Source: Oleiphilaceae bacterium
GTDB lineage: Bacteria; Pseudomonadota; Gammaproteobacteria; Pseudomonadales; Oleiphilaceae
NCBI GenBank assembly: GCA_022447365.1
Contig: JAKVBL010000005.1
Span: 186,001-250,000, forward strand
Direction: 5' to 3'
DNA: 64,000 nt
The position numbers and the translations under genes are program-made. Under the pieces are notes generated by a model that saw nothing but the letters and a program-made list of their open reading frames with translations, was not told the DNA's origin and ran no database searches. This document shows positions 1 to 8,637 of this stretch, piece by piece; the first letter of the stretch is position 1; each line of letters opens with the position of its first letter.

Positions 1-228
1 TTGGGAATTTTTTTGTGATGAGACTGCTTGGGCGTGCTAGATGCTGGACAGCGTATTGTTTCTATTGATTTACTCAAATAGCGCCCACTTATAGTGCGTT
101 TATATAATTGCTCAGTAAATTCATTTGTTTTATGTTTTTATTAATCGGTTTTATCGATGAATAAGCCTTAAAATAACTGAACAACTTCATAAATGTCGTC
201 TAAATTTTATCCACTTACTTAGTGTCGC

Positions 229-942
229 ATGTTTAGGATGTTTATGTTTGTTTCTCTTACTCGTTCTTTTTTGTTGGCTGTATCGTGTTTTGTTGTCTTG
301 GCAGGTATTTCTCCGTCAGCGCTAGCTATTAGCGCTGCTGAGTATGGTGTAGTACTGAACTTGTCTGGTAAGCAGCGCATGCTCACCCAGAAAATGTCTA
401 AAGAGGTGACACTTGTTGCTTTAGGCGTTGATGCGGAACAGAACATCAAAAACCTAAGTGCTACGTCTGATTTGTTTGACCGCACGCTGAAAGGCTTGCG
501 TGACGGCGATGCAGAGCTTGGTCTACCTTCAACGGAGTCGAAACGTATCGTACGACAGCTCGACAAGGTGGATGGTATTTGGGCTGAGTTCTATCCGGTT
601 ATTAAAGATGTGATCGGTTCAGGTGCGGTGACGCAGGATCAATTATCTCTAATTGCAGAAAAGAATCTTCCCTTGCTTAAGCAAATGAACAAAGCTGTTG
701 GGCTATACGAAAAAGACGCGAAAAAGAACGGAACTGAGGCCTCACCCGGGCTCGCAACAACGATCAACCTTGCTGGCAAGCAGCGAATGTTGACCCAAAA
801 AATGAGTAAAGAATACTTTTTAGTAGCACTTGGTTTTGATGTTGAAAATAACAAGTTGAATCTACTCGATACTTATTCTTTGTTTGATCAAACGCTCTTT
901 GGTTTGCGTGATGGAGACGACATTCTGCGGTTCATTAGGTGA
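229..942 (+). CDS. Secreted protein with two PilJ-type (type IV pili methyl-accepting chemotaxis N-terminal) domains, 3' end possibly frameshifted
   Basis: 237 aa. An N-terminal signal peptide ends near residue 33 (hydrophobic core, then SALA). Two copies of a PilJ-like unit follow, each opening with the motif GKQRMLTQKMSKE (about residues 48-59 and 183-194). This motif is typical of PilJ-type sensor domains found in MCPs and NarX-like proteins; free-standing secreted versions exist, but their function is not established. The first unit runs about 100 residues, whereas the second stops after LRDGD with a short unrelated tail. Reading on in the +1 frame from about 914 gives 25 further codons to a stop at 989, with a stretch resembling the continuation of the first unit, so a frameshift is suspected. 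Starts at 229, 238 and 244 are all possible; none has a clear Shine-Dalgarno. The gene converges on mutY. Confidence 0.65.
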   Translation: MFRMFMFVSLTRSFLLAVSCFVVLAGISPSALAISAAEYGVVLNLSGKQRMLTQKMSKEVTLVALGVDAEQNIKNLSATSDLFDRTLKGLRDGDAELGLPSTESKRIVRQLDKVDGIWAEFYPVIKDVIGSGAVTQDQLSLIAEKNLPLLKQMNKAVGLYEKDAKKNGTEASPGLATTINLAGKQRMLTQKMSKEYFLVALGFDVENNKLNLLDTYSLFDQTLFGLRDGDDILRFIR

Positions 943-997
943 GGTGAGCGAGAGGCTGAACGCGCAACTTGCTCAATTTAAAATCCAATAAGCTGCT

Positions 998-2080
998 CTA
1001 TGGTTTAGTTATTTTCTCTTCGAAGTATTTTGAGATCGGGGCAGGTAAGCCTTTTTGTGCACGCGCCTCGTGCGTTAGCCACTCAAGCCTCTCTTCGCGA
1101 ATACTGTTTTCTTGTCGAGATACTTGGATGCGGACGGGATGGGCCAAGAGTGTGTAATGGCTAAAAATGTGTTTAAAAGGCCTGGCTTCATCAATAGATA
1201 AGCCTTTCAAATCAAAGCGTCTTTCTACTTCTTCGAGTATTTCATCGTATGTGTATTCTCGACTTAATTCAGGAAGTGAATGAAGCCCGCCCCAAATCCC
1301 GCTAGCAGGTCGTTTTTCAAACAACGTTTCATTGTTGCAAGTAATATCTAAAATCCAGCACTCTTTCACTGGATTTTTCTTCTTTGGTTTTGAGGTTGGG
1401 CGAAGCGTGATTGTGTCATTTGCATAGGCTTGGCAGTCAGTTTGAAATGGACATTGTGTGCATTGCGGCTTAGAGCGCGTGCATAGTGTTGCGCCAAGGT
1501 CCATGATGGCTTGCGTGTAATCCTCACATCGTTCGGTAGGGGTGTAGTTATCAGCCAATTGCCAGAGCTGTTTTTCTATTTCTCGCCCACCAGGCCAGCC
1601 TTCGATATCGTGCAAGCGTGTAAGTACGCGTTTAACGTTACCATCGAGAATTGGTGCTGAGCGTTTGAAAGCAATAGATGAAATGGCGCCTGCGGTGGAA
1701 CGGCCTATTCCAGAGAGTTCCATAATCTTCTCTACGTCACTCGGGAATGCACCGTCCAAATCAAAGACGACATGTTTTGCTGCTTTGTGAAGGTTTCTCG
1801 CACGTGCGTAATATCCTAGGCCTGCCCATTGAGCGAGCACTTGTTGTTCTTCGGCATGGGCCAAGGAATGAATGTCTGGGAAATGCTCCATAAACCGCTG
1901 GTAGTAGCCAATGACGGCAGCTACTTGTGTTTGTTGCAGCATGATTTCTGACACCCAAACTCGGTATGGTGTTTTGTCAGATTGCCAGGGCAGATCCTTT
2001 CTACCGTTAATATCGGACCAAGCTAATAGGCGTTTTGCAAAATCTTTAGTGGGTGAGAATGGGCTTGGTTGTTGGCTCAT
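998..2080 (-). CDS. mutY: Adenine DNA glycosylase MutY
   Basis: 360 aa, normal family length. MutY removes adenine mispaired with 8-oxoguanine or guanine in base-excision repair. The HhH-GPD fold is complete: catalytic Glu45 in SEIMLQQTQ, the hairpin LSGIGRSTAGA near 122-132, catalytic Asp146 in LDGNVKR, and the iron-sulfur cluster C200-x6-C207-x2-C210-x5-C216. The C-terminal third (about 230-355) is the NUDIX-like 8-oxoG recognition domain. In many gammaproteobacteria mutY is followed by yggX; here it is followed directly by a convergent PilJ-domain gene, so that linkage is lost. No strong ribosome binding site is visible before the ATG, but the start fits the family N-terminus. Confidence 0.96.
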   Translation of the reverse strand: MSQQPSPFSPTKDFAKRLLAWSDINGRKDLPWQSDKTPYRVWVSEIMLQQTQVAAVIGYYQRFMEHFPDIHSLAHAEEQQVLAQWAGLGYYARARNLHKAAKHVVFDLDGAFPSDVEKIMELSGIGRSTAGAISSIAFKRSAPILDGNVKRVLTRLHDIEGWPGGREIEKQLWQLADNYTPTERCEDYTQAIMDLGATLCTRSKPQCTQCPFQTDCQAYANDTITLRPTSKPKKKNPVKECWILDITCNNETLFEKRPASGIWGGLHSLPELSREYTYDEILEEVERRFDLKGLSIDEARPFKHIFSHYTLLAHPVRIQVSRQENSIREERLEWLTHEARAQKGLPAPISKYFEEKITKP

Positions 2081-2207
2081 GTTTGTCGTTTATAGGCTGT
2101 ATTAGAAAGTCGCTGTAGGATGCTTTTTTAAAATGACTTGTTTATCATGCTGAGCAAAGCGCGAGTAAGCTAGCGCGTCAATAACAATTAAACAAGAGGA
2201 AAGCTTC

Positions 2208-2672
2208 ATGGCATTCAAAGTTAATATTGATGTCGATCGTACTATTACTGTTTCTGCTGACGTTGCAACGGCGTTTGCGTTGTTGTCAGACGTTCCTGCA
2301 TCTGCAGAGCATTTTCCAAAGATTGAAAACCTCATTGATCAAGGTGATGGCGTTTACCGTTGGGAAACTGAAAAAGTAGGAATTGGTGATCACGCTTTGC
2401 AAACCATTTATGCGAGCAAATACGTGTCAGATGAAGCGAATGGTTCAGTTGAATGGACGGCCGTTAAAGGCGAGGGTAACGCTCAGGTTTCTGGTGGTTG
2501 GTCTTTAACTGAAGTAGATGGCGGCACAGAGCTAACTTTGAGCAGCTCTGCAGAACTCGAGTTGCCATTGCCAAAATTGCTTAAGATGGCCATTAGCCCA
2601 GTGGTTAAAAGCGAATTCGTGCGTATGGTAGATACCTACGTCGAGAATATTGAAAGTGCATTGAATAGCTAA
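2208..2672 (+). CDS. SRPBCC (START/polyketide cyclase-like) family protein
   Basis: 154 aa, single-domain cytosolic protein. The pattern of an N-terminal strand (VNIDVDRTITVSAD), a helix with FALLSDVPASAEHFP, antiparallel strands in the middle and a long C-terminal helix is typical of SRPBCC proteins, which bind hydrophobic ligands in a deep cavity. Ligand and role cannot be told from sequence. The start is supported by AGAGGAAAG eight or so bases upstream of the ATG. It lies divergent to mutY and ends at a hairpin terminator, so it looks monocistronic. Family assignment is moderately secure, function unknown. Confidence 0.8.
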   Translation: MAFKVNIDVDRTITVSADVATAFALLSDVPASAEHFPKIENLIDQGDGVYRWETEKVGIGDHALQTIYASKYVSDEANGSVEWTAVKGEGNAQVSGGWSLTEVDGGTELTLSSSAELELPLPKLLKMAISPVVKSEFVRMVDTYVENIESALNS

Positions 2673-2690
2673 GTGAAGCGAAATGCATGA

Positions 2691-2725
2691 AAACCCTCAG
2701 TTTTTACTGGGGGTTTCTTGTTTTT
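2691..2725 (+). terminator. Rho-independent terminator after the SRPBCC gene
   Basis: Stem AAACCCTCAG / CTGGGGGTTT with a TTTTTA loop (one mismatch), followed by CTTGTTTTT. It separates the SRPBCC gene from the his operon. Confidence 0.7.
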
Positions 2726-2753
2726 GGCGGTAGGAAGACAGAGGCATAAAGGC

Positions 2754-2759
2754 TATAAT
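2754..2759 (+). promoter_or_regulatory. Probable -10 element for the hisB operon
   Basis: A perfect TATAAT lies 73 bp upstream of the hisB ATG, followed by a GC-rich discriminator (CGCGAGCC). No good -35 box is seen at 16-18 bp upstream, so the promoter is only partly supported. Confidence 0.35.
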
Positions 2760-2831
2760 CGCGAGCCTGCTGATAAAGGTGTGATAAAAATGCCTGGTCA
2801 GTTGTTTAATATGCAGAAATTGGAGTGATAC

Positions 2832-3425
2832 ATGAGCGCCAGAACAGCGCAAGTAGAGCGTAATACCTTAGAGACGCAAATTAGCGTATCAATAAATCTT
2901 GATGGTACAGGTGAAGCAAAGTTCGACACCGGTATGCCATTTTTAGAGCACATGTTGGATCAGATTTGTCGCCATGGTTTGATCGACATTGAAGCGCGTG
3001 TGAAAGGTGATTTACATATCGATGATCACCACTCTGTTGAAGATTTAGGTATCACTCTAGGACAAGCTTTCGCTAAGGCTGTCGGAGATAAAAAAGGCAT
3101 TCGTCGTTATGGGCATGCATACGTGCCGCTTGATGAAGCATTGTCGCGCGTAGTGATTGATTTCTCTGGCCGCCCTGGACTCGAAATGGATGTTCCATTT
3201 GTAAAAGGCTCTGTTGGTGGTTTTGATTGCGATCTGTTTTATGAGTTTTTCCAAGGCTTTGTAAACCACGCGTGGGTGACTCTGCACATCGACAACTTGA
3301 AAGGTAAGAATGCGCATCACCAAATCGAAACCGTGTTTAAAGCTTTCGGTCGAGCACTGCGCATGGCGCTCGAATTCGATGATCGAATGGCAGGTATGAT
3401 GCCGTCTACAAAGGGTACGCTTTAA
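2832..3425 (+). CDS. hisB: Imidazoleglycerol-phosphate dehydratase HisB
   Basis: 197 aa, the monofunctional dehydratase (no N-terminal histidinol-phosphate phosphatase domain as in E. coli). It removes water from imidazole glycerol phosphate in histidine synthesis. The manganese-binding histidine motifs of the two half-domains are present: [29 protein letters not shown] and [16 protein letters not shown]. The start ATG follows TTGGAGTG (GGAG about 6 bases upstream). First gene of hisB-hisH-hisA-hisF, the usual gammaproteobacterial order when hisG/D/C are elsewhere. Confidence 0.97.
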   Translation: MSARTAQVERNTLETQISVSINLDGTGEAKFDTGMPFLEHMLDQICRHGLIDIEARVKGDLHIDDHHSVEDLGITLGQAFAKAVGDKKGIRRYGHAYVPLDEALSRVVIDFSGRPGLEMDVPFVKGSVGGFDCDLFYEFFQGFVNHAWVTLHIDNLKGKNAHHQIETVFKAFGRALRMALEFDDRMAGMMPSTKGTL

Positions 3426-3447
3426 GCTGTACAAGTACGTTCTTTCT

Positions 3448-3477
3448 AAGCGTCTTTGCATGATTGCAAAGACGCTT
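3448..3477 (+). other. Perfect 13-bp hairpin between hisB and hisH
   Basis: AAGCGTCTTTGCA and its exact reverse complement are separated by TGAT in the 69-bp gap between hisB and hisH. No T-run follows (next bases CTTAGG), so it is not a standard terminator; it may be an RNA processing or stability element inside the operon. Confidence 0.6.
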
Positions 3478-3494
3478 CTTAGGTAAGTCAAAGC

Positions 3495-4133
3495 ATGAGT
3501 TCTATTGCAATTATTGATTATGGCATGGGTAACCTTCACTCCGTTGCGAGTGCGTTTGAACATGTCTGTGGTTCTTCAATTCAAGTTACTTCTGACCCGT
3601 CTGTGATTGAATCAGCTGATCGCGTTGTATTGCCGGGTGTCGGCGCGATGCGTGATTGTATGGCTGAGATCAAGCGTTTGGGTGTCGATGAAATTGTTTC
3701 CAAAGTTTCCAAAGATCGACCTTTTCTAGGTATTTGTGTCGGCATGCAGGCCTTGATGCAAAGCAGTGAAGAGAATAGTGGCGTTGATTGCTTGGGCTTG
3801 TTCGATGGACAAGTAAAGTTTTTTGGCGATGACTTACGTGAAAATGGTCAGCGTTTGAAAGTGCCTCATATGGGGTGGAATCAAGTGGAACAGCGTGATC
3901 ATCCGCTGTGGCATGGCATTGACAATCAGTCTCGATTTTATTTTGTGCACAGCTACTACGTGCCAACTAGTATTGATCAAAATCTCGTTGCGGGTACGAC
4001 GCGTTACGGTGTCGATTTGAGCGCTGCTATTATGCGAAATAATGTCTTTGCGACGCAGTTTCACCCTGAGAAAAGTCAGCATGCTGGCTTGCAACTACTT
4101 AAGAATTTTAGTGAATGGAATGGTCAGCTTTAA
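3495..4133 (+). CDS. hisH: Imidazole glycerol phosphate synthase glutaminase subunit HisH
   Basis: 212 aa class I glutamine amidotransferase. It hydrolyses glutamine and passes ammonia to HisF. The catalytic triad is visible: Cys81 in GICVGMQ, His190 and Glu192 in FHPEKSQ. The N-terminus [14 protein letters not shown] matches the family. Third-step partner of hisF, two genes downstream. Start ATG at 3495 preceded by AGGTAAG. Nothing unusual apart from the hairpin in the gap upstream. Confidence 0.97.
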   Translation: MSSIAIIDYGMGNLHSVASAFEHVCGSSIQVTSDPSVIESADRVVLPGVGAMRDCMAEIKRLGVDEIVSKVSKDRPFLGICVGMQALMQSSEENSGVDCLGLFDGQVKFFGDDLRENGQRLKVPHMGWNQVEQRDHPLWHGIDNQSRFYFVHSYYVPTSIDQNLVAGTTRYGVDLSAAIMRNNVFATQFHPEKSQHAGLQLLKNFSEWNGQL

Positions 4134-4157
4134 GCTGGCATTGGTTTGGAAATAAAT

Positions 4158-4910
4158 ATGTTAATTATCCCTGCAATTGATCTTAAAGACGGCAAGTGTG
4201 TTCGATTACGCCAAGGTCGTATGGACGACTCTACGGTATTTTCCGATGATCCTGTTGATATGGCTGGTCGCTGGATGGATCAAGGTGCACGTCGACTGCA
4301 TTTGGTGGATTTAAACGGCGCATTTGATGGTGTGCCTGTTCATGCTGAGATCGTAAATGCCATTGCTAAGCGCTTTCCGAATTTACCGATTCAAATCGGT
4401 GGCGGAATTCGTAGCCTAGATACGATTGATGCCTACCTGAATGCTGGTGTTGAGTACGTAATTATCGGCACGAAAGCAGTGAAAGAACCAGAGTTTGTGA
4501 CGGAAGCTTGTGCAGCTTTCCCAGGACATATCATCGTTGGCTTAGATGCTAAAGATGGCAAGGTTGCAACAGATGGTTGGGCTGATGTGTCTAGCGTTGA
4601 AGCAACAGATCTTGCGAAGCAGTTTGATGAAGCCGGTGTTTCGTCGATTGTATACACGGATATAGCTCGTGATGGCATGATGCAAGGTGTGAATGTTGAA
4701 GCGACAGTGCGTCTAGCTCAAGCTTCTTCTATTCCTGTGATTGCATCGGGCGGTGTCACGAATATGGAAGATATCAAAGCCTTGGCTGCGCAAGCTGATC
4801 AAGGCATTTGTGGTGCGATCACCGGTCGTGCGATATACGAAGGAACGCTCGATGTGAAAGAAGCGCAAGACTACAGTGATATTCACAGTGGTTACGTTGC
4901 GAAAGACTAA
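4158..4910 (+). CDS. hisA: ProFAR isomerase HisA
   Basis: 250 aa (beta/alpha)8 barrel that isomerises ProFAR to PRFAR. The first catalytic Asp lies in IPAIDLKDG, the second in [10 protein letters not shown], and the phosphate-binding glycines in IGGGIRS and ASGGVTNM. A longer reading from a TTG at 4146 is possible, but the ATG at 4158 has GGA seven bases upstream and gives the expected N-terminus MLIIPAIDL, so it is chosen. It sits 24 bp after hisH and 18 bp before hisF. Confidence 0.96.
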   Translation: MLIIPAIDLKDGKCVRLRQGRMDDSTVFSDDPVDMAGRWMDQGARRLHLVDLNGAFDGVPVHAEIVNAIAKRFPNLPIQIGGGIRSLDTIDAYLNAGVEYVIIGTKAVKEPEFVTEACAAFPGHIIVGLDAKDGKVATDGWADVSSVEATDLAKQFDEAGVSSIVYTDIARDGMMQGVNVEATVRLAQASSIPVIASGGVTNMEDIKALAAQADQGICGAITGRAIYEGTLDVKEAQDYSDIHSGYVAKD

Positions 4911-4928
4911 GATTTTTAAGGTGTAGTC

Positions 4929-5702
4929 ATGGGCTTAGCAAAACGTATTATTCCTTGTTTAGATGTAGAAAATGGGCGCGTGGTGAAAGGCGTTCAGTTC
5001 GTAGATATTCGCGATGCGGGTGACCCAGTACAAGTCGCTAAAAAGTACGATGAACAGGGCGCTGACGAAATTACCTTTTTGGATATAACGGCGAGTCATG
5101 AAGGTCGTGATACGACGATTCATACCGTTGAAAAAATAGCTGCGAATGTTTTCATCCCATTAACGGTTGGCGGCGGTATCCGTAAAGTCGAAGATATTCG
5201 TAACATGCTGAATGCAGGGGCTGACAAAGTGAGTATTAATACTGCTGCAGTATTCAATCCTGAATTTGTTCGTGAGGCGGCAGAGAAGTTCGGTAGTCAA
5301 TGTATTGTTGTTGCGATTGACGCGAAGAAGGTGAGTGCCGAGGGTGAAGAACCTCGTTGGGAAATTTTCACTCATGGCGGACGCAAGCCAACGGGCTTAG
5401 ACGCCGTCGAGTGGAGCAAGAAAATGGCAGAATATGGCGCTGGAGAGATTTTGCTCACGAGCATGGATCAGGATGGTGTAAAAAGCGGTTATGATCTCGG
5501 TGTTACGCGTGCGATCGCTGATGCTGTTCCAATTCCAGTGATTGCCTCGGGTGGCGTGGGAAATCTGCAGCACTTGGCTGACGGCGTTACCGAAGGTGGT
5601 GCTGACGCTGTTTTAGCTGCGAGTATATTTCACTTTGGCGAATACACGGTACAAGAAGCGAAAAAGCACATGTCTGATCAAGGCATAGAAATGCGTTTGT
5701 AG
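4929..5702 (+). CDS. hisF: Imidazole glycerol phosphate synthase cyclase subunit HisF
   Basis: 257 aa (beta/alpha)8 barrel, paralogous to HisA. With HisH it makes imidazole glycerol phosphate and AICAR from PRFAR. Catalytic Asp11 in [14 protein letters not shown] and the second Asp in [14 protein letters not shown] are present, and both phosphate-binding half-sites (VGGGIR, ASGGVGN) are intact. RBS AAGGTG lies upstream of the ATG. Last gene of the operon, followed by a strong bidirectional terminator. Confidence 0.97.
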   Translation: MGLAKRIIPCLDVENGRVVKGVQFVDIRDAGDPVQVAKKYDEQGADEITFLDITASHEGRDTTIHTVEKIAANVFIPLTVGGGIRKVEDIRNMLNAGADKVSINTAAVFNPEFVREAAEKFGSQCIVVAIDAKKVSAEGEEPRWEIFTHGGRKPTGLDAVEWSKKMAEYGAGEILLTSMDQDGVKSGYDLGVTRAIADAVPIPVIASGGVGNLQHLADGVTEGGADAVLAASIFHFGEYTVQEAKKHMSDQGIEMRL

Positions 5703-5722
5703 GTGCCTATTTTTCGAGCATA

Positions 5723-5758
5723 AAAAAGCCCGAACTTAATATTAAGTTCGGGCTTTTT
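5723..5758. terminator. Bidirectional terminator between hisF and the convergent hypothetical gene
   Basis: AAAAAGCCCGAACTTAAT pairs with ATTAAGTTCGGGCTTTTT: a perfect stem with A-run and T-run on opposite sides, so it works in both directions. Confidence 0.9.
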
Positions 5759-5790
5759 GCGTTTTAGGTCTTCCGTTAAGCGTTTCGCTA

Positions 5791-6378
5791 TTAAGCAAAC
5801 ACACCCCAATCATTCAAACGTGTACGCAATTTCAGTGAATCATTTACTTGTTGCGTTGCCTGCCATTGCTTAGTGGCTTTTGCTCCAGCAAGGATCATCA
5901 TGTCAACGTCATCGCCAGTGATGCGTTCTGCAGCGCCCAAAGTGATCGACTTAAACTCTTGCTGGCTAAGCTTAAGGTTTGTGTTCAAAACGAGTTCGTT
6001 AAACTTTGTACGCGTGTTTAAGTCGCAACCTGCTTGCTTTGCGATCATGTCAGTAGCGCCAATAAGATAATAGCCAATCGCTTCTCTTAACCAAGCGAGT
6101 TGACCTGTTTCAAGATCTTGAAACTCACGCTTGATAGCGATCATCTGAATGCCTGCAAAAATCTGCGCTTCTTTAAGTGTTTCAATGCGCGTGATGAATG
6201 GGGCAGGAGTAGCGTATTCATCAACGAGAATTTCCTCGTCGTCTAACGCGCTATGCACGCCAAGAGTAGTCGTGGCTTGGAAGCTCTGTTTCTTTGATAA
6301 GTTTACGATGCGATAGGCAGCGTAAGCGAAGAGAGCAAGTGTTAGCGCTTCTAAAGCGTGGATAGCGATGTTCAGCAT
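5791..6378 (-). CDS. Hypothetical protein with one N-terminal membrane segment
   Basis: 195 aa. Not recognised. Residues about 2-23 form a hydrophobic segment rich in Ala and Leu (IHALEALTLALFAYAAY) followed by basic residues, consistent with an N-in membrane anchor. The rest is a soluble, mostly helical region (about 60-195) with no motif I can name. The ATG at 6378 is chosen over a TTG at 6387 because GGAAG lies nine bases upstream of the ATG and directly abuts the TTG. It converges on hisF and is separated from the upstream GGDEF-EAL gene by 148 bp containing a palindrome. Confidence 0.6.
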   Translation of the reverse strand: MLNIAIHALEALTLALFAYAAYRIVNLSKKQSFQATTTLGVHSALDDEEILVDEYATPAPFITRIETLKEAQIFAGIQMIAIKREFQDLETGQLAWLREAIGYYLIGATDMIAKQAGCDLNTRTKFNELVLNTNLKLSQQEFKSITLGAAERITGDDVDMMILAGAKATKQWQATQQVNDSLKLRTRLNDWGVFA

Positions 6379-6480
6379 GTAATACAACTTCCAATGATTA
6401 TTCTCAGTTGGGGCTAGTATACCGACGATTACATTTTGTTACACGAAAGAGGTAACACTTTGAAGGGGACTTGGGTCACG

Positions 6481-6506
6481 CCTCGAAGGTCAATTGACCC
6501 TCGAGG
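6481..6506. other. 26-bp near-perfect palindrome
   Basis: CCTCGA, then the perfect 12-mer GGTCAATTGACC, then TCGAGG, with a single mismatched pair. It lies between the stop of the GGDEF-EAL gene and the start of the hypothetical gene, both on the minus strand. No T-run follows on the minus strand, so a dimeric-protein operator is as likely as a terminator. Confidence 0.45.
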
Positions 6507-6526
6507 GTTTTAGCAATTATTTGCAA

Positions 6527-8449
6527 TTACACAGCTTCAGCAAGCCTATGTTCTCGTTCTAGGAAGAATGTGCGCAGATCACCGTAATTGATTGGCTTGC
6601 TAAAGAAATAGCCTTGCGCGAAATCACATTTGTTAATGTCTAGGAAGTCACGCTGATCTTCACTCTCAACGCCTTCGGCAACTACTTTCAAGTTTAGTTT
6701 GTGCGCAACGGCGATGATCGCTGATGTGATTTCCATGGCATTGAGATCTTCTGGTATGTCGCGTACAAACTCACGATCTACTTTGAGTATGTCGACTGGC
6801 AAACTTTTCAGATAGCTAAATGAGGAGTAGCCGGAGCCGAAGTCATCGATACTTACGGTACAGCCATAAGCCTTGATGCGATTCAATTGATCGATCACTG
6901 TTTCCATGTCTTGCATGAGCATGCTCTCGGTGACTTCTAGCTCTAGGTTACGGGCAGGCATGCCTGCTGTTTCTAGTGCATTATTCACCGTATTGACTAG
7001 GCGTAAGTCAGTGAATTGTCGTGTTGATAGGTTAACTGCAACACGTAAATCTAAGCCAGAGTCTTGGTTGAGTTGATGAATTTCGCTACATGCCTTCTTT
7101 AAAACCCAGTCGCCAATCGGGACGATCAGTCCGGTTTCTTCAGCAATAGAGATAAAGTCATTGGGGGAAATTTCACCTTTAACTGGATGACGCCAGCGAA
7201 TGAGCGCTTCAACACTGTTTATTTTGTTTGTCTTTAAATCGATTTGAGGTTGGTAATGAAGATAGAACTCGTCATTGCTTAGTGCATGGCGAATCTCGTG
7301 CTCAATCTCCATAAGATGGCTGGCTCTAACATTCAACTCTTCAGTAAAGAAGCAGTAGCCGTCTCGTCCGCGTTCTTTAGCGCGATACAAAGCCATATCT
7401 GCATTGCGCATCAAAGTTTCACTGCAGGTTGAATCGCTCGGAGCGATCGTAATACCGATACTAGTTGAAACGATGACTTCATGCTTGCCCAGTTTGATTG
7501 GCTTTTTCAATATCGCGAGAATGTATTCCGCGATCGAAGAGATTTTGTCATTGTTCGAAATATCATTGAGTAGGATGGTGAATTCATCACCACCTAAGCG
7601 TGCTACCGTGTCTTGCTTGCGCACGCATGTTTTAAGTCGCTCTGCGATCGTGCTCAGCAGTTCGTCGCCTGCTTGGTGGCCCAGCGTGTCATTGATCCGT
7701 TTGAATTGGTCAAGATCAAGGAACATGATCGCTGAGGTATGCTTGTGTCGGCGAGCGCTTAAAACTGATTGATGCAGTCGATCAATAAACAATCGGCGAT
7801 TGGCGAGCCCTGTAAGGGAGTCAAACAAGGCGAGATTTTGCATCTTAGAATTAGCGTCTTTTAGAGCACTAATATCAATCGCAGATAGTACATAGTTCGT
7901 GATGATTCGGTCTTTGTTATAGACCGCGGCAACAGTGATCGCACACCAATATTCGGTGCCGTTTTTCTTCACGCAAAGTGCTTCGCCTTCCCAGGCTGAT
8001 TTCAAACAACTATTGTCTAGCAATTGTCTGGTTTCGTTTTCGAGATGGCTCTCGGGGGACAATATATCAATCGATTGTCCGATCACTTCGTGGTGTAGGT
8101 AGCCGTTGCTGCGACAGAATTTCTGGTTAACGTATTCGATGACACCATCAGCGTTAGTCATGACGATACTTGCACCGCTATTTGTGACCGCACTGCTCAG
8201 CTTCGACATCATTTGTTCGGTAGCTTGGTGGCTCGAAATATTGTTTTTAAGTCGTTTATTTAATCGAATGAGTACAAAGCTCATTGCCGCGAATATGATG
8301 GCTAAAGAACCAAACACGAAGACTTTCAGTAGCAGCTCATCATTTTTATGAGATGAAATCTGTAGTGATGAATCTGCTAATAGCGTGAAGCTTGAAAGTG
8401 CGAGGATGCCGCCCAAACATACTTTTCTTATTGTTGATGCACTAAGCAC
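6527..8449 (-). CDS. Membrane-bound PAS-GGDEF-EAL cyclic-di-GMP enzyme
   Basis: 640 aa. A signal-like hydrophobic segment (about 8-25), a second membrane helix (about 40-62), a PAS domain (about 85-200), GGDEF domain (about 205-370) and EAL domain (about 380-630). The cyclase site reads GGDEF at 286-290, and an RxxD inhibitory site (RKQD, 277-280) lies exactly five residues before it. The phosphodiesterase side keeps EAL at 414-416 and the DDFGSGYSS loop. Both activities therefore appear intact, with product inhibition of the cyclase possible. The start is a GTG with AGG about seven bases upstream. Apparently a single gene; no partner nearby names the signal sensed. Confidence 0.92.
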   Translation of the reverse strand: MLSASTIRKVCLGGILALSSFTLLADSSLQISSHKNDELLLKVFVFGSLAIIFAAMSFVLIRLNKRLKNNISSHQATEQMMSKLSSAVTNSGASIVMTNADGVIEYVNQKFCRSNGYLHHEVIGQSIDILSPESHLENETRQLLDNSCLKSAWEGEALCVKKNGTEYWCAITVAAVYNKDRIITNYVLSAIDISALKDANSKMQNLALFDSLTGLANRRLFIDRLHQSVLSARRHKHTSAIMFLDLDQFKRINDTLGHQAGDELLSTIAERLKTCVRKQDTVARLGGDEFTILLNDISNNDKISSIAEYILAILKKPIKLGKHEVIVSTSIGITIAPSDSTCSETLMRNADMALYRAKERGRDGYCFFTEELNVRASHLMEIEHEIRHALSNDEFYLHYQPQIDLKTNKINSVEALIRWRHPVKGEISPNDFISIAEETGLIVPIGDWVLKKACSEIHQLNQDSGLDLRVAVNLSTRQFTDLRLVNTVNNALETAGMPARNLELEVTESMLMQDMETVIDQLNRIKAYGCTVSIDDFGSGYSSFSYLKSLPVDILKVDREFVRDIPEDLNAMEITSAIIAVAHKLNLKVVAEGVESEDQRDFLDINKCDFAQGYFFSKPINYGDLRTFFLEREHRLAEAV

Positions 8450-8595
8450 AAGAATACCTACTCGAGTTATATTTTTTATGTAATTTCAGTGTAGGGGAGT
8501 GGATTAGTTAAGCAGGGGGAGTATCGTTTTTTTGTGTAACGTTTGTAAGCTGTTGAGTAAAGGTATGAAAGTAAATATGTGTATGAAGGGAGAAT

Positions 8596-8626
8596 AACTA
8601 GGCCATGCATTGCGCATGGCCTAGTT
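8596..8626. terminator. Hairpin downstream of the HhH/coiled-coil gene
   Basis: A perfect 13-bp stem (AACTAGGCCATGC and complement) with a 5-nt loop lies just after the stop of the minus-strand gene. The T-tract is poor on either strand, so termination is probable but not certain. Confidence 0.5.
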
Positions 8627-8637
8627 AAATTAATGGC

